From NCBI GenBank assembly GCA_017466495.1, contig JAFTUB010000151.1, positions 1-5,254 on the forward strand: a stretch of DNA of 5,254 nt, in the 5' to 3' direction. The position numbers were made by a program, and so were the translations under genes. Below the pieces are notes generated by a model. The model saw only the letters and a program-made list of their open reading frames with translations. It did not search any database and was not told the DNA's origin. Positions 1 to 5,227 of the stretch are shown piece by piece (position 1 is the first letter of the stretch; each line of letters begins with the position of its first letter). The DNA comes from Clostridia bacterium (lineage in GTDB: Bacteria > Bacillota > Clostridia > Oscillospirales > CAG-272).

Positions 1-1059
1 GTCGATGGCAACCTTGATGGTGTCGCCGGAGCGAGCCTGGGAACGGGAGGAAACGCGGGCGATGAGGTTCTGCTCCTCAACCACGAGGTAGAGGTAAATC
101 TCTGCGCCCATCAGCTCGGTAACCTCAACATAGGTATCGATGACGCTGTCAGCGAAGTTGGAGAGGTACATGGGCTCGTCATGGATGCACTCGGGACGGA
201 GACCGAGAACGATTTCCTTGCCGATGTATTCCTTGAGTGCGGGGTTGTTGGCCTTCTCTGCGGGCAGCTTGATCTGGGTGCCTGCGAAGTCAACGTAGAG
301 ATCCTCACCCTTCTTCTCAAGGCTGGAGTTGATGAAGTTCATCTGGGGCGTGCCGATGAAGCCTGCAACGAAGATGTTGGTGGTGTTGTCATACAGGTTC
401 TGAGGAGTATCAACCTGCTGAATCAGACCGTCCTTCATAACGACGATACGGGTAGCCATGGTCATAGCCTCGACCTGGTCATGGGTAACGTAGATGAAGG
501 TGGTTTCCAGTCTCTTGTGGATCTTGGTCAGCTCGGTTCTCATCGCTGCACGGAGCTGAGCGTCCAGGTTGGACAGAGGCTCGTCAAGCAGGAATACCTT
601 AGGATTACGGACGATTGCACGACCCAGTGCAACACGCTGCTTCTGACCGCCGGACAGAGCCTTCGGACGTCTGTCGAGCAGGTGAGTGATATCGAGGATA
701 CGGGCAGCCTCTTCTACACGGCGCTTGATCTCTTCCTTGGGAGTCTTGCGCAGCTTCAGACCGAATGCCATGTTCTCAAACACGGTCATATGGGGGTACA
801 GAGCGTAGTTCTGGAACACCATCGCAATGTCGCGATCCTTAGGTGCTACGTCATTGACCAGACGGTCGCCGATGAAAAGCTCACCCTCGGTGATCTCCTC
901 AAGGCCTGCGATCATACGCAGAGTCGTGGTCTTACCGCAACCGGAAGGACCAACGAGGATCAGGAACTCCTTATCCTTGATCTCAAGGTTAAAATCGGAA
1001 ACTGCGGTAACACCGCCGGGATACTTCTTGTAAATGTGCTTAAGAGACAAACTTGCCAT
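1..1059 (-). CDS. ugpC: Carbohydrate ABC importer ATP-binding protein, MsmX/UgpC/MalK family (3' end cut by window edge)
   Basis: This cytoplasmic ATPase powers a membrane sugar importer by hydrolysing ATP as a dimer bound to two permease subunits. All ABC motifs are visible and intact: Walker A GPSGCGKTT (residues 37-45, Lys43), Q-loop Gln83 in VFQNYALYPH, signature LSGGQ (135-139), Walker B KVFLLDEP (154-161, Glu160), D-loop SNLDA and switch His193 in VTHDQ. After about residue 236 (GTPQMNF) comes the C-terminal OB/TOBE regulatory region typical of MalK-like proteins, including LGLRPE (285-290). The reading frame is still open at position 1. The family usually runs to roughly 365-375 residues, so probably only a dozen or so are missing. 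The ATG at 1059 has an AAGGAGGA ribosome binding site at 1068-1075, eight bases upstream, and starts the family's usual MASLSLKHIYKKYPGG. No permease or binding-protein gene is in view. In Bacillota such stand-alone ATPases (MsmX, MsmK) often serve several sugar importers. The symbol is family-level; the substrate cannot be read from the sequence. Confidence 0.96.
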   Translation of the reverse strand, partial: MASLSLKHIYKKYPGGVTAVSDFNLEIKDKEFLILVGPSGCGKTTTLRMIAGLEEITEGELFIGDRLVNDVAPKDRDIAMVFQNYALYPHMTVFENMAFGLKLRKTPKEEIKRRVEEAARILDITHLLDRRPKALSGGQKQRVALGRAIVRNPKVFLLDEPLSNLDAQLRAAMRTELTKIHKRLETTFIYVTHDQVEAMTMATRIVVMKDGLIQQVDTPQNLYDNTTNIFVAGFIGTPQMNFINSSLEKKGEDLYVDFAGTQIKLPAEKANNPALKEYIGKEIVLGLRPECIHDEPMYLSNFADSVIDTYVEVTELMGAEIYLYLVVEEQNLIARVSSRSQARSGDTIKVAID

Positions 1060-1083
1060 TGAATTTTTCCTCCTTGAAATAAT

Positions 1084-1113
1084 CGAACCGACAGGCGTTT
1101 CGCCGACCGTTCG
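1084..1113 (-). promoter_or_regulatory. Hairpin in the 5' leader of the ABC ATPase gene
   Basis: Read on the minus strand, arms CGAACGGTCGGCG and CGCCTGTCGGTTCG flank an AAA loop. They form about 11 base pairs with two mismatches and one bulged base. The hairpin lies only eight bases upstream of the AAGGAGGA ribosome binding site and inside the leader predicted from the upstream -10. It is GC-rich in an otherwise AT-rich gap. It could stabilise the mRNA or influence ribosome access. No riboswitch class is recognised and there is no U-run after it, so it is not a terminator. Confidence 0.45.
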
Positions 1114-1144
1114 CGTGGTTTTCAGACTAATTCCAACGTACAAT

Positions 1145-1153
1145 ATTGTATCA
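1145..1153 (-). promoter_or_regulatory. Candidate extended -10 promoter for the ABC ATPase gene
   Basis: The minus strand reads TGATACAAT: a TACAAT -10 hexamer (1145-1150) preceded by the TGn extension. The -35 position 17 bp upstream (TTCCAT, 1168-1173) is poor, as is common for extended -10 promoters. Transcription would begin near 1138, giving a leader of about 79 bases. The -10 sits in a perfect 12-bp palindrome, TACAATATTGTA (1139-1150), which could be an operator. A weaker alternative is TTGTTT-N18-TACAAA further upstream. Confidence 0.5.
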
Positions 1154-1266
1154 AATTTTTGCGCCAAATGGAAGAGTTTATTTCCCCAAAATTTTACGGT
1201 TTTGTTTGTACAGTTTGCACAATTTATAAAACAAAACGATGAATAGCAAATGAAGCGGCGGGATAA

Positions 1267-1288
1267 CTATTTTAATATATTAAAATAG
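1267..1288. repeat. Perfect 22-bp A/T-rich palindrome after tex
   Basis: Each 11-base arm is CTATTTTAATA and its exact complement, with no spacer. It begins three bases past the tex stop codon. As RNA it could form a weak A-U stem, but the bases after it on the minus strand (TTATCCCGCC) are not a U-run, so a classic intrinsic terminator is doubtful. It may instead be a protein-binding site upstream of the ABC ATPase gene. No matching regulator is recognised. Confidence 0.6.
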
Positions 1289-1290
1289 GC

Positions 1291-3450
1291 TTATTTTTTC
1301 TCCGATTTCATGGAAAGTGCAATGCGGCGGCGGGGGACATCTACGCTGAGTACCCGAACCTCCACCACATCCCCCACCGCCACAACCTCGGAAGGGTGTT
1401 TGATGAAACGGTCAGAGAGCTGGGAGATATGCACCAGGCCGTCCTGGTGTACACCGATGTCCACAAAGGCGCCGAAGTCGATGACATTCCGCACCGTGCC
1501 CTGCAGAACCATGCCTTCCTTGAGATCCTCCAGGTCAAGAATGTCCTCACGCAGAATGGGGGGCGGCAGGCTGTCACGGATATCCCGACCCGGCTTCTCC
1601 AACTCGGTGATGATATCCGCCAGGGTGGGCGCACCCACCTCCAGTTCACCGCAAACCGTTTCCATGCCCTTTTCCTTCACCCGCTGACGAAGCTCACGCA
1701 GACGGCCGGCACGGACGTCCTCGGGGGTATAGGCAAAGAGCTTCAGCAGTTTGCGTGCGGCCGCGTAGGACTCGGGGTGCACGCCGGTGTTGTCGAGGAT
1801 CTCATCCGATCCCGACACCCGCAGGAAGCCCGCGCACTGCTCGTAGGCCTTGGCCCCGATGCGGGGCACCTTCAGCAGCTGAGCTCGGGAAACGAATGCG
1901 CCGTTTTCCTCGCGGTATTTCACGATGTTCTTGGCTGTGGCGGCATTGATGCCGGCGATATAGGCTAAAAGCGAATGGGATGCGGTGTTGAGGTCAACGC
2001 CCACGCGGTTCACGCAGTCCTCCACCACGCCGGTGAGGGCCTCATCCAGTCGGGCAGGCTTCATATCATGCTGATACTGACCAACGCCGATGGACTTGGG
2101 ATCGATCTTCACCAGCTCAGCCAGGGGATCCTGCAGACGGCGGGCAATGGACACCGCCGAGCGCTGAGTTACATCAAAATCGGGGAACTCATCAGCCGCG
2201 AGCTTAGAGGCGGAATACACCGATGCCCCCGCCTCGCTGACTACAATGTACTTAACATCTTCTTCGATCTCATGGAGCAGCTCTGCAATGAAGATCTCAC
2301 TCTCCTTGGAGGCGGTGCCGTTGCCGATGGCGATGACGTTGACACCGTGGGAACGGATCAGTCGGCGGATAATCTTCTTGCTTTCCTCGGTACGGCACTG
2401 GGGCTTGGTGGGGTAAACCACCGCGGTGTCCACCACCTTACCGGTGGCATCCACCACCGCCAGCTTGCATCCTGTGCGGTAGCCGGGGTCGAAGCCCAGC
2501 ACCACCTTCCCCTTAAGGGGGGCGGCCATGAGCAGATGCTTGAGGTTCTCGGAGAAGAGCTTAATGGCCCCCTCTCCCGCAGTATCGGTGAGATCGTTGC
2601 GCAGCTCGCGCTCGATGGAAGGGGCGATCAGGCGATCATAGCTGTCGGTCACCGCCGCGATTACATAATCCCGGGCGGGACTGGAATTGGGCTTCACCGT
2701 CTGGGCGAGCAGATAGCCCACCACCGTGTCACGGTCCACTGTAATGGCGACCTTGAGGAAATCCTCCTTCTCGCCGCGGTTGATGGCCAGCACGCGGTGT
2801 CCGGGGAGGGTCTTGATGCTCTCGCTGAAATCGTAGTACTGGGCATAGACCGAATCGGCCTCACCTGCAGCTTTGGCGCTCAGCAGGCCGTGGTCATAGG
2901 TGAGCTTACGCAGCTGCTTGCGGTACTCGGCATTGTCCGATATCTCCTCGGCAATAATGTCGCAGGCACCGGCCAGGGCCTCCTCTGCGCTGGCCACCCC
3001 CTTTTCCGCATCAATGAAGGAAGCAGCCTGCTCCTCCAGGGCGGGAGTGTAGCTCTTCTCCTGGGCCAGCAGAAGCTGTGCCAGGGGCTCAAGCCCCTTC
3101 TCCCTTGCCACCGATGCGCGGGTCTTGCGGTGGGGACGGAAGGGACGGTAAATGTCATCGATCTCGGTGAGGGTCTTGGCGGCGGCCAGGGCTGCCTCAA
3201 TCTCGGGGGTGAGCTTCTCCTGTCCGGCGATCAGCCCCAGGACCTCCTCACGGCGTTTGTCCAGGCTGCGGAGGTAGTTGAGCCGCTCCTCCAGGCTGCG
3301 CAGAACGGTATCATCCAGCGAGCCGGTGACCTCCTTACGGTAGCGGGCAATGAAGGGAATGGTATTTCCCCCGTCGATGAGCTCAACGGTTGCCTCCACC
3401 TGTTTGACGGAAATGGAAAGTTCTTTTGCCAGGGTTGTGATAATATCCAT
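1291..3450 (-). CDS. tex: Tex family RNA-binding transcriptional accessory protein (YdcI/YhgF-like)
   Basis: Tex is a conserved cytoplasmic nucleic-acid-binding protein, related to eukaryotic Spt6 and linked to transcription and RNA metabolism; its exact role varies between species. The 719 residues match the usual length (about 720-780). Domains in order: a helical N-terminal region with IPFIARYRKEVTGSLDD (31-47) and YRPFRPHRKTRA (101-112); a YqgF/RuvC-like fold starting VVLGFDPGYRTGCKLAVVD (316-334), with IGNGTASKE (375-383) and the strongly conserved SEAGASVYSASKLA and IGVGQYQHDM segments; tandem helix-hairpin-helix motifs around 485-545 (LNTAS, IVKYREENGAF, KVPRIGAKAYEQCAGFLR); and a C-terminal S1 RNA-binding domain at about 646-716 (GTVRNVIDFGAFVDIG, DGLVHISQLS). 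No truncation or frameshift is seen. The start at 3450 gives the family's usual N-terminus and has an AGGAGT ribosome binding site five bases away that contains part of the upstream stop codon. It is the last gene of the operon, and no strong terminator follows it. Confidence 0.97.
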   Translation of the reverse strand: MDIITTLAKELSISVKQVEATVELIDGGNTIPFIARYRKEVTGSLDDTVLRSLEERLNYLRSLDKRREEVLGLIAGQEKLTPEIEAALAAAKTLTEIDDIYRPFRPHRKTRASVAREKGLEPLAQLLLAQEKSYTPALEEQAASFIDAEKGVASAEEALAGACDIIAEEISDNAEYRKQLRKLTYDHGLLSAKAAGEADSVYAQYYDFSESIKTLPGHRVLAINRGEKEDFLKVAITVDRDTVVGYLLAQTVKPNSSPARDYVIAAVTDSYDRLIAPSIERELRNDLTDTAGEGAIKLFSENLKHLLMAAPLKGKVVLGFDPGYRTGCKLAVVDATGKVVDTAVVYPTKPQCRTEESKKIIRRLIRSHGVNVIAIGNGTASKESEIFIAELLHEIEEDVKYIVVSEAGASVYSASKLAADEFPDFDVTQRSAVSIARRLQDPLAELVKIDPKSIGVGQYQHDMKPARLDEALTGVVEDCVNRVGVDLNTASHSLLAYIAGINAATAKNIVKYREENGAFVSRAQLLKVPRIGAKAYEQCAGFLRVSGSDEILDNTGVHPESYAAARKLLKLFAYTPEDVRAGRLRELRQRVKEKGMETVCGELEVGAPTLADIITELEKPGRDIRDSLPPPILREDILDLEDLKEGMVLQGTVRNVIDFGAFVDIGVHQDGLVHISQLSDRFIKHPSEVVAVGDVVEVRVLSVDVPRRRIALSMKSEKK

Positions 3451-3454
3451 ATGT

Positions 3455-3461
3455 ACTCCTA
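3455..3461 (-). promoter_or_regulatory. Ribosome binding site of tex overlapping the rsuA stop codon
   Basis: The minus strand reads TAGGAGTACATATG. The TAG stop of the pseudouridine synthase gene (3459-3461) supplies the first bases of the AGGAG Shine-Dalgarno sequence for tex. A ribosome finishing the upstream gene therefore ends on the initiation region of tex, which points to translational coupling. Confidence 0.8.
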
Positions 3462-4202
3462 TTCAGATTGTGATTGACTTGGGTGCAGATGAGCTAACAG
3501 GGACTTCTCCTCCTCGGGGGTGAGATGCCGCCACTGACCTCTCTCGGGCAGGCCGTCCAGGGTGAGGGTGTCAAAGCGAGTACGCTCCAGGGTCAGCACC
3601 TTGTTGTTTGCAGCCTCAAAGAGCCGCTTGATCTCATGGTACTTTCCCTCGGTGAGAACGATGGAGCCGCTCTTTCCCTCGGCATCCATGGTGATGCGGC
3701 AGGGGCGGCTGAGGTAGGACTCCCCTGCCCCGTCCAGCAGACGGACGCCCCTCTCCAGCCGAGCCGTTTCCTCGGGGGAAATGGGCTCCCGCAGGGTAAA
3801 GACATAGGTCTTTTCCACGTGGGTACGGGGAGCCAGGAGGCGGTGTGCAAGAGGCCCGTGATTGGTCAGCAACATCAGCCCCAGGGTATGCTTATCCAGC
3901 CGTCCGCAGGGGAAAAGATTCTGCCGCTGAAGCTCTTCGGGAAGCAGAGTCAGCACCGTGGGATCGTTTCCGTCCTCGGTGGCACTGACGTAGCCGTCCG
4001 GCTTATTGAGCAGAATATAGGTATATCGGCGGTAGGTCAGCACCTCACCGCCGAGGGAAATTTCATCCGTTTCGGGGTCAATGTGAAGGTCGGGGGTACG
4101 GATCCGTTCCCCATTCACCGTAACCTGTCCGCCCCGCACTGCCTTTGATGCCGTTGAAAGGGTCAGCCTTCCTGTGTAGGCCAGAAACTTGTCAAGCAGC
4201 AT
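3459..4202 (-). CDS. rsuA: RsuA/RluB-family rRNA pseudouridine synthase
   Basis: The enzyme isomerises a specific uridine in ribosomal RNA to pseudouridine. The 247 residues have the two-domain plan of the family. An N-terminal S4 RNA-binding domain covers about residues 1-48 (MLLDKFLAYTGRLTLSTASK, VTVNGERI). The catalytic domain has LLNKPDGYVSA (64-74), the active-site motif GRLDKHTLGLMLLTNHG (100-116) with catalytic Asp103, EKTYVF (130-135) and the C-terminal EGKYHEIKRLFEAANNKV block (185-202). The compact length and the GRLDKxTxGL version of the motif resemble RsuA (16S rRNA) more than RluB. The exact target uridine cannot be settled from sequence, so the symbol is family-level. The ATG at 4202 has a near-perfect ribosome binding site, GAGGAGGTG (4208-4216). 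The gene is second in a three-gene operon, two bases short of abutting the miniprotein's Shine-Dalgarno/stop region upstream and eight bases from tex downstream. Confidence 0.94.
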   Translation of the reverse strand: MLLDKFLAYTGRLTLSTASKAVRGGQVTVNGERIRTPDLHIDPETDEISLGGEVLTYRRYTYILLNKPDGYVSATEDGNDPTVLTLLPEELQRQNLFPCGRLDKHTLGLMLLTNHGPLAHRLLAPRTHVEKTYVFTLREPISPEETARLERGVRLLDGAGESYLSRPCRITMDAEGKSGSIVLTEGKYHEIKRLFEAANNKVLTLERTRFDTLTLDGLPERGQWRHLTPEEEKSLLAHLHPSQSQSE

Positions 4203-4207
4203 ACCGT

Positions 4208-4217
4208 CACCTCCTCA
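4208..4217 (-). promoter_or_regulatory. Ribosome binding site of rsuA overlapping the miniprotein stop codon
   Basis: The minus strand reads CTTTGAGGAGGTGACGGTATG. The TGA stop of the 30-residue ORF (4215-4217) overlaps the GAGGAGGTG Shine-Dalgarno sequence of the pseudouridine synthase gene. This is close to a full match to the 16S rRNA 3' end and suggests that the two genes are translated together. Confidence 0.8.
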
Positions 4218-4307
4218 AAGATAGGATAAAATTCCTGCGGCAATGATGCCCAAAAAGAAAAGTCCGAGCAGAAATCCGATCAGAAAATCCCGCCATTTGC
4301 GATGCAT
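4215..4307 (-). CDS. 30-residue single-span membrane miniprotein, unrecognised
   Basis: A short complete ORF heads the rsuA-tex operon. It starts MHRKWRDFLIGFLLGLFFLG and continues IIAAGILSYL to a TGA stop. The first six residues are basic (His2, Arg3, Lys4, Arg6) and residues 8 to 30 are almost wholly hydrophobic, enough for one transmembrane helix. By the positive-inside rule the N-terminus should face the cytoplasm. Gly11 and Gly15 form a GxxxG pattern that could pack helices. A strong ribosome binding site, GGAGGAAA (4312-4319), lies seven bases before the ATG. A good promoter lies at the expected distance, and the stop codon is merged with the next gene's ribosome binding site. These three signals argue that it is translated. 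I do not recognise the family. It could be a functional small membrane protein or a leader peptide whose translation sets expression of rsuA and tex. Confidence 0.75.
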   Translation of the reverse strand: MHRKWRDFLIGFLLGLFFLGIIAAGILSYL

Positions 4308-4355
4308 AAAGTTTCCTCCGCATTCCGTTTGGCTTATTATCTGCTCATTATTTAT

Positions 4356-4384
4356 ATTTTATCACAAAAACCTGATTTTGTAAA
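4356..4384 (-). promoter_or_regulatory. Promoter of the miniprotein-rsuA-tex operon
   Basis: On the minus strand, a -35 box TTTACA (4379-4384) lies 17 bp from a -10 box TAAAAT (4356-4361). The -10 is preceded by TGA, making it an extended -10. Both boxes differ from consensus at one position. Transcription should start near 4349, about 41 bases before the miniprotein ATG. It looks like an ordinary vegetative sigma-factor promoter. Confidence 0.8.
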
Positions 4385-4404
4385 GTCGGAAATTCGTCGG
4401 GATG

Positions 4405-4430
4405 ATTGCAAAAAAGCAATTGATTATTGC
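4405..4430. promoter_or_regulatory. Triple ATTGC/GCAAT inverted elements over the aldolase -35 box (possible operator)
   Basis: Three five-base half-sites alternate in orientation: ATTGC (4405-4409), GCAAT (4416-4420) and ATTGC (4426-4430), separated by AAAAAA and TGATT. Centres are about 10-11 bp apart, one DNA turn. The second and third half-sites flank the -35 box of the plus-strand promoter, so a bound protein would compete with RNA polymerase. No regulator is identified, and half-sites this short can arise by chance. Confidence 0.35.
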
Positions 4431-4448
4431 GCGGGAATGTGATATAAT
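4420..4448 (+). promoter_or_regulatory. Main promoter of the aldolase gene
   Basis: A -35 box TTGATT (4420-4425) is followed after 17 bp by a perfect -10 box TATAAT (4443-4448), itself preceded by TGA as an extended -10. Transcription should start near 4455, giving a leader of about 45 bases. It is divergent from the rsuA-tex operon promoter, with the two -35 boxes roughly 35 bp apart. Confidence 0.8.
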
Positions 4449-4464
4449 ATCTGTGATATAATAT
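4438..4464 (+). repeat. Tandem 13-bp direct repeat duplicating the extended -10
   Basis: TGTGATATAATAT occurs twice, at 4438-4450 and 4452-4464, with one base between. Each copy contains a perfect extended -10 (TGATATAAT). The downstream copy lacks a recognisable -35 at the usual distance. It could act as a second start near 4469 or hold RNA polymerase close to the first start. Confidence 0.8.
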
Positions 4465-4499
4465 TAACAATCCATCATATCATAAAAGGAGATGCACTT

Positions 4500-5174
4500 A
4501 TGTACGAAATGATGCTTGACACCGCGAATCTTGAAGAGCTGGCTGCCGGCCTTGTGGCATGGCCCATCTGCGGTGTTACCTCCAACCCCACCATCCTCAA
4601 AAAGGAGGGCAAGATCGACATCTACGAACATCTTGCCAAGATCAAGACCCTCTGCGGCCCCAAGCGCAGTCTGCACGTTCAGGTCATTTCCGAGGATACC
4701 GAATCGATTATCAAGGAGGCCCATGACATTCTTGACCGTGTCGGCCGCGACACCTACATCAAGATCCCGGTAAGTGCAGGCGGACTGCCCGCCATCAAGG
4801 CGCTGGCCGCTGAAGGGGTCAACATCACCGCCACCGCAATCTACTCCACCATGCAGGGCATTCTTGCCGTGCTGTCCGGTGCTTCCTATGTGGCCGTTTA
4901 CTACAACCGCATGGAGAACAACTGCACCGAGCCCTCCCAGGTTATCCGGGAGATCCGTCACTTCATCGACGGCTGCGGCAGCAATGCCAAGATCCTTGCC
5001 GCTTCCTTCAAGAATGTGGCCCAGGTCACCTCTGCATATGCCGCAGGTGCACACAGCTCCACCGTGGGCTGCAATGTCATCAAGTCTGCTCTGGGCATGG
5101 CATCCATCGACGGTGCTGTTCACGACTTCAAGAAGGACTTTGAGGACGTATGGGGCGAGGGTCACACCCTCTGA
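4500..5174 (+). CDS. Transaldolase/fructose-6-phosphate aldolase family enzyme (FSA-like)
   Basis: This class I aldolase of the short transaldolase family makes or breaks a carbon-carbon bond in sugar phosphates through a lysine Schiff base. The 224 residues match the FSA/TalC subfamily (about 215-225), not the 310-residue classical transaldolases. Visible motifs: LDTAN with Asp7; the transaldolase signature GVTSNPTIL (25-33) with Asn29; HVQV (59-62, Gln61); YIKIPVSAGGLPAIKAL (86-102), where Lys88 is the expected Schiff-base lysine; TAIYSTMQG (112-120); YVAVYYNRM (130-138, Tyr134); and LAASFK (166-171, Ser169). By remembered alignment to E. coli FsaA, Gln61 and Tyr134 match its Gln59 and Tyr131. 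Transaldolases usually have Glu and Phe there, so fructose-6-phosphate aldolase activity is plausible. A transaldolase role in the pentose phosphate pathway remains the alternative. The ATG at 4500 has AAGGAGA (4486-4492) seven bases upstream. The gene stands alone, with its own promoter and terminator. Confidence 0.93.
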   Translation: MYEMMLDTANLEELAAGLVAWPICGVTSNPTILKKEGKIDIYEHLAKIKTLCGPKRSLHVQVISEDTESIIKEAHDILDRVGRDTYIKIPVSAGGLPAIKALAAEGVNITATAIYSTMQGILAVLSGASYVAVYYNRMENNCTEPSQVIREIRHFIDGCGSNAKILAASFKNVAQVTSAYAAGAHSSTVGCNVIKSALGMASIDGAVHDFKKDFEDVWGEGHTL

Positions 5175-5190
5175 TTACCCAAGAAAACGC

Positions 5191-5227
5191 AGGCGTGCCG
5201 CGCCGTCAAGCGCGGCACGCCTTTTTT
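5191..5227 (+). terminator. Intrinsic terminator of the aldolase gene
   Basis: A perfect 12-bp GC-rich stem, GGCGTGCCGCGC paired with GCGCGGCACGCC, encloses the loop CGTCAA and is followed directly by six T residues (5222-5227). It begins 17 bases after the TGA stop. It closes the gene as a single-gene transcript. Confidence 0.95.

Noticed and set aside
181..1062. 293-codon plus-strand open frame opposite the ABC ATPase gene
   Set aside because: Same codon-bias shadow; the minus strand encodes a full set of ABC ATPase motifs and the plus frame has no ribosome binding site or family resemblance.
1199..1232. Imperfect GTTTT...AAAAC inverted repeat upstream of the ATPase promoter
   Set aside because: Only about half of the paired positions match, which is expected often in DNA this rich in A and T.
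1034..1246. 70-codon plus-strand frame across the ATPase leader
   Set aside because: It overlaps the ATPase start, promoter and leader hairpin, lacks a Shine-Dalgarno sequence, and its product shows no plausible domain.
1250..1266. Possible CcpA (cre) site near TGAAGCGGCGGGATA
   Set aside because: The right half does not match the cre consensus and the site lies far upstream of the likely promoter.
1975..3477. 500-codon open frame on the plus strand opposite tex
   Set aside because: It mirrors the tex codon frame. Tex rarely uses TTA, CTA and TCA codons, so the opposite strand lacks stops. The translation shows no recognisable domain, and the minus-strand Tex motifs are unmistakable.
4464..5165. 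233-codon minus-strand open frame opposite the aldolase gene
   Set aside because: Antisense shadow of a clear FSA/transaldolase family protein that has its own promoter, ribosome binding site and terminator.
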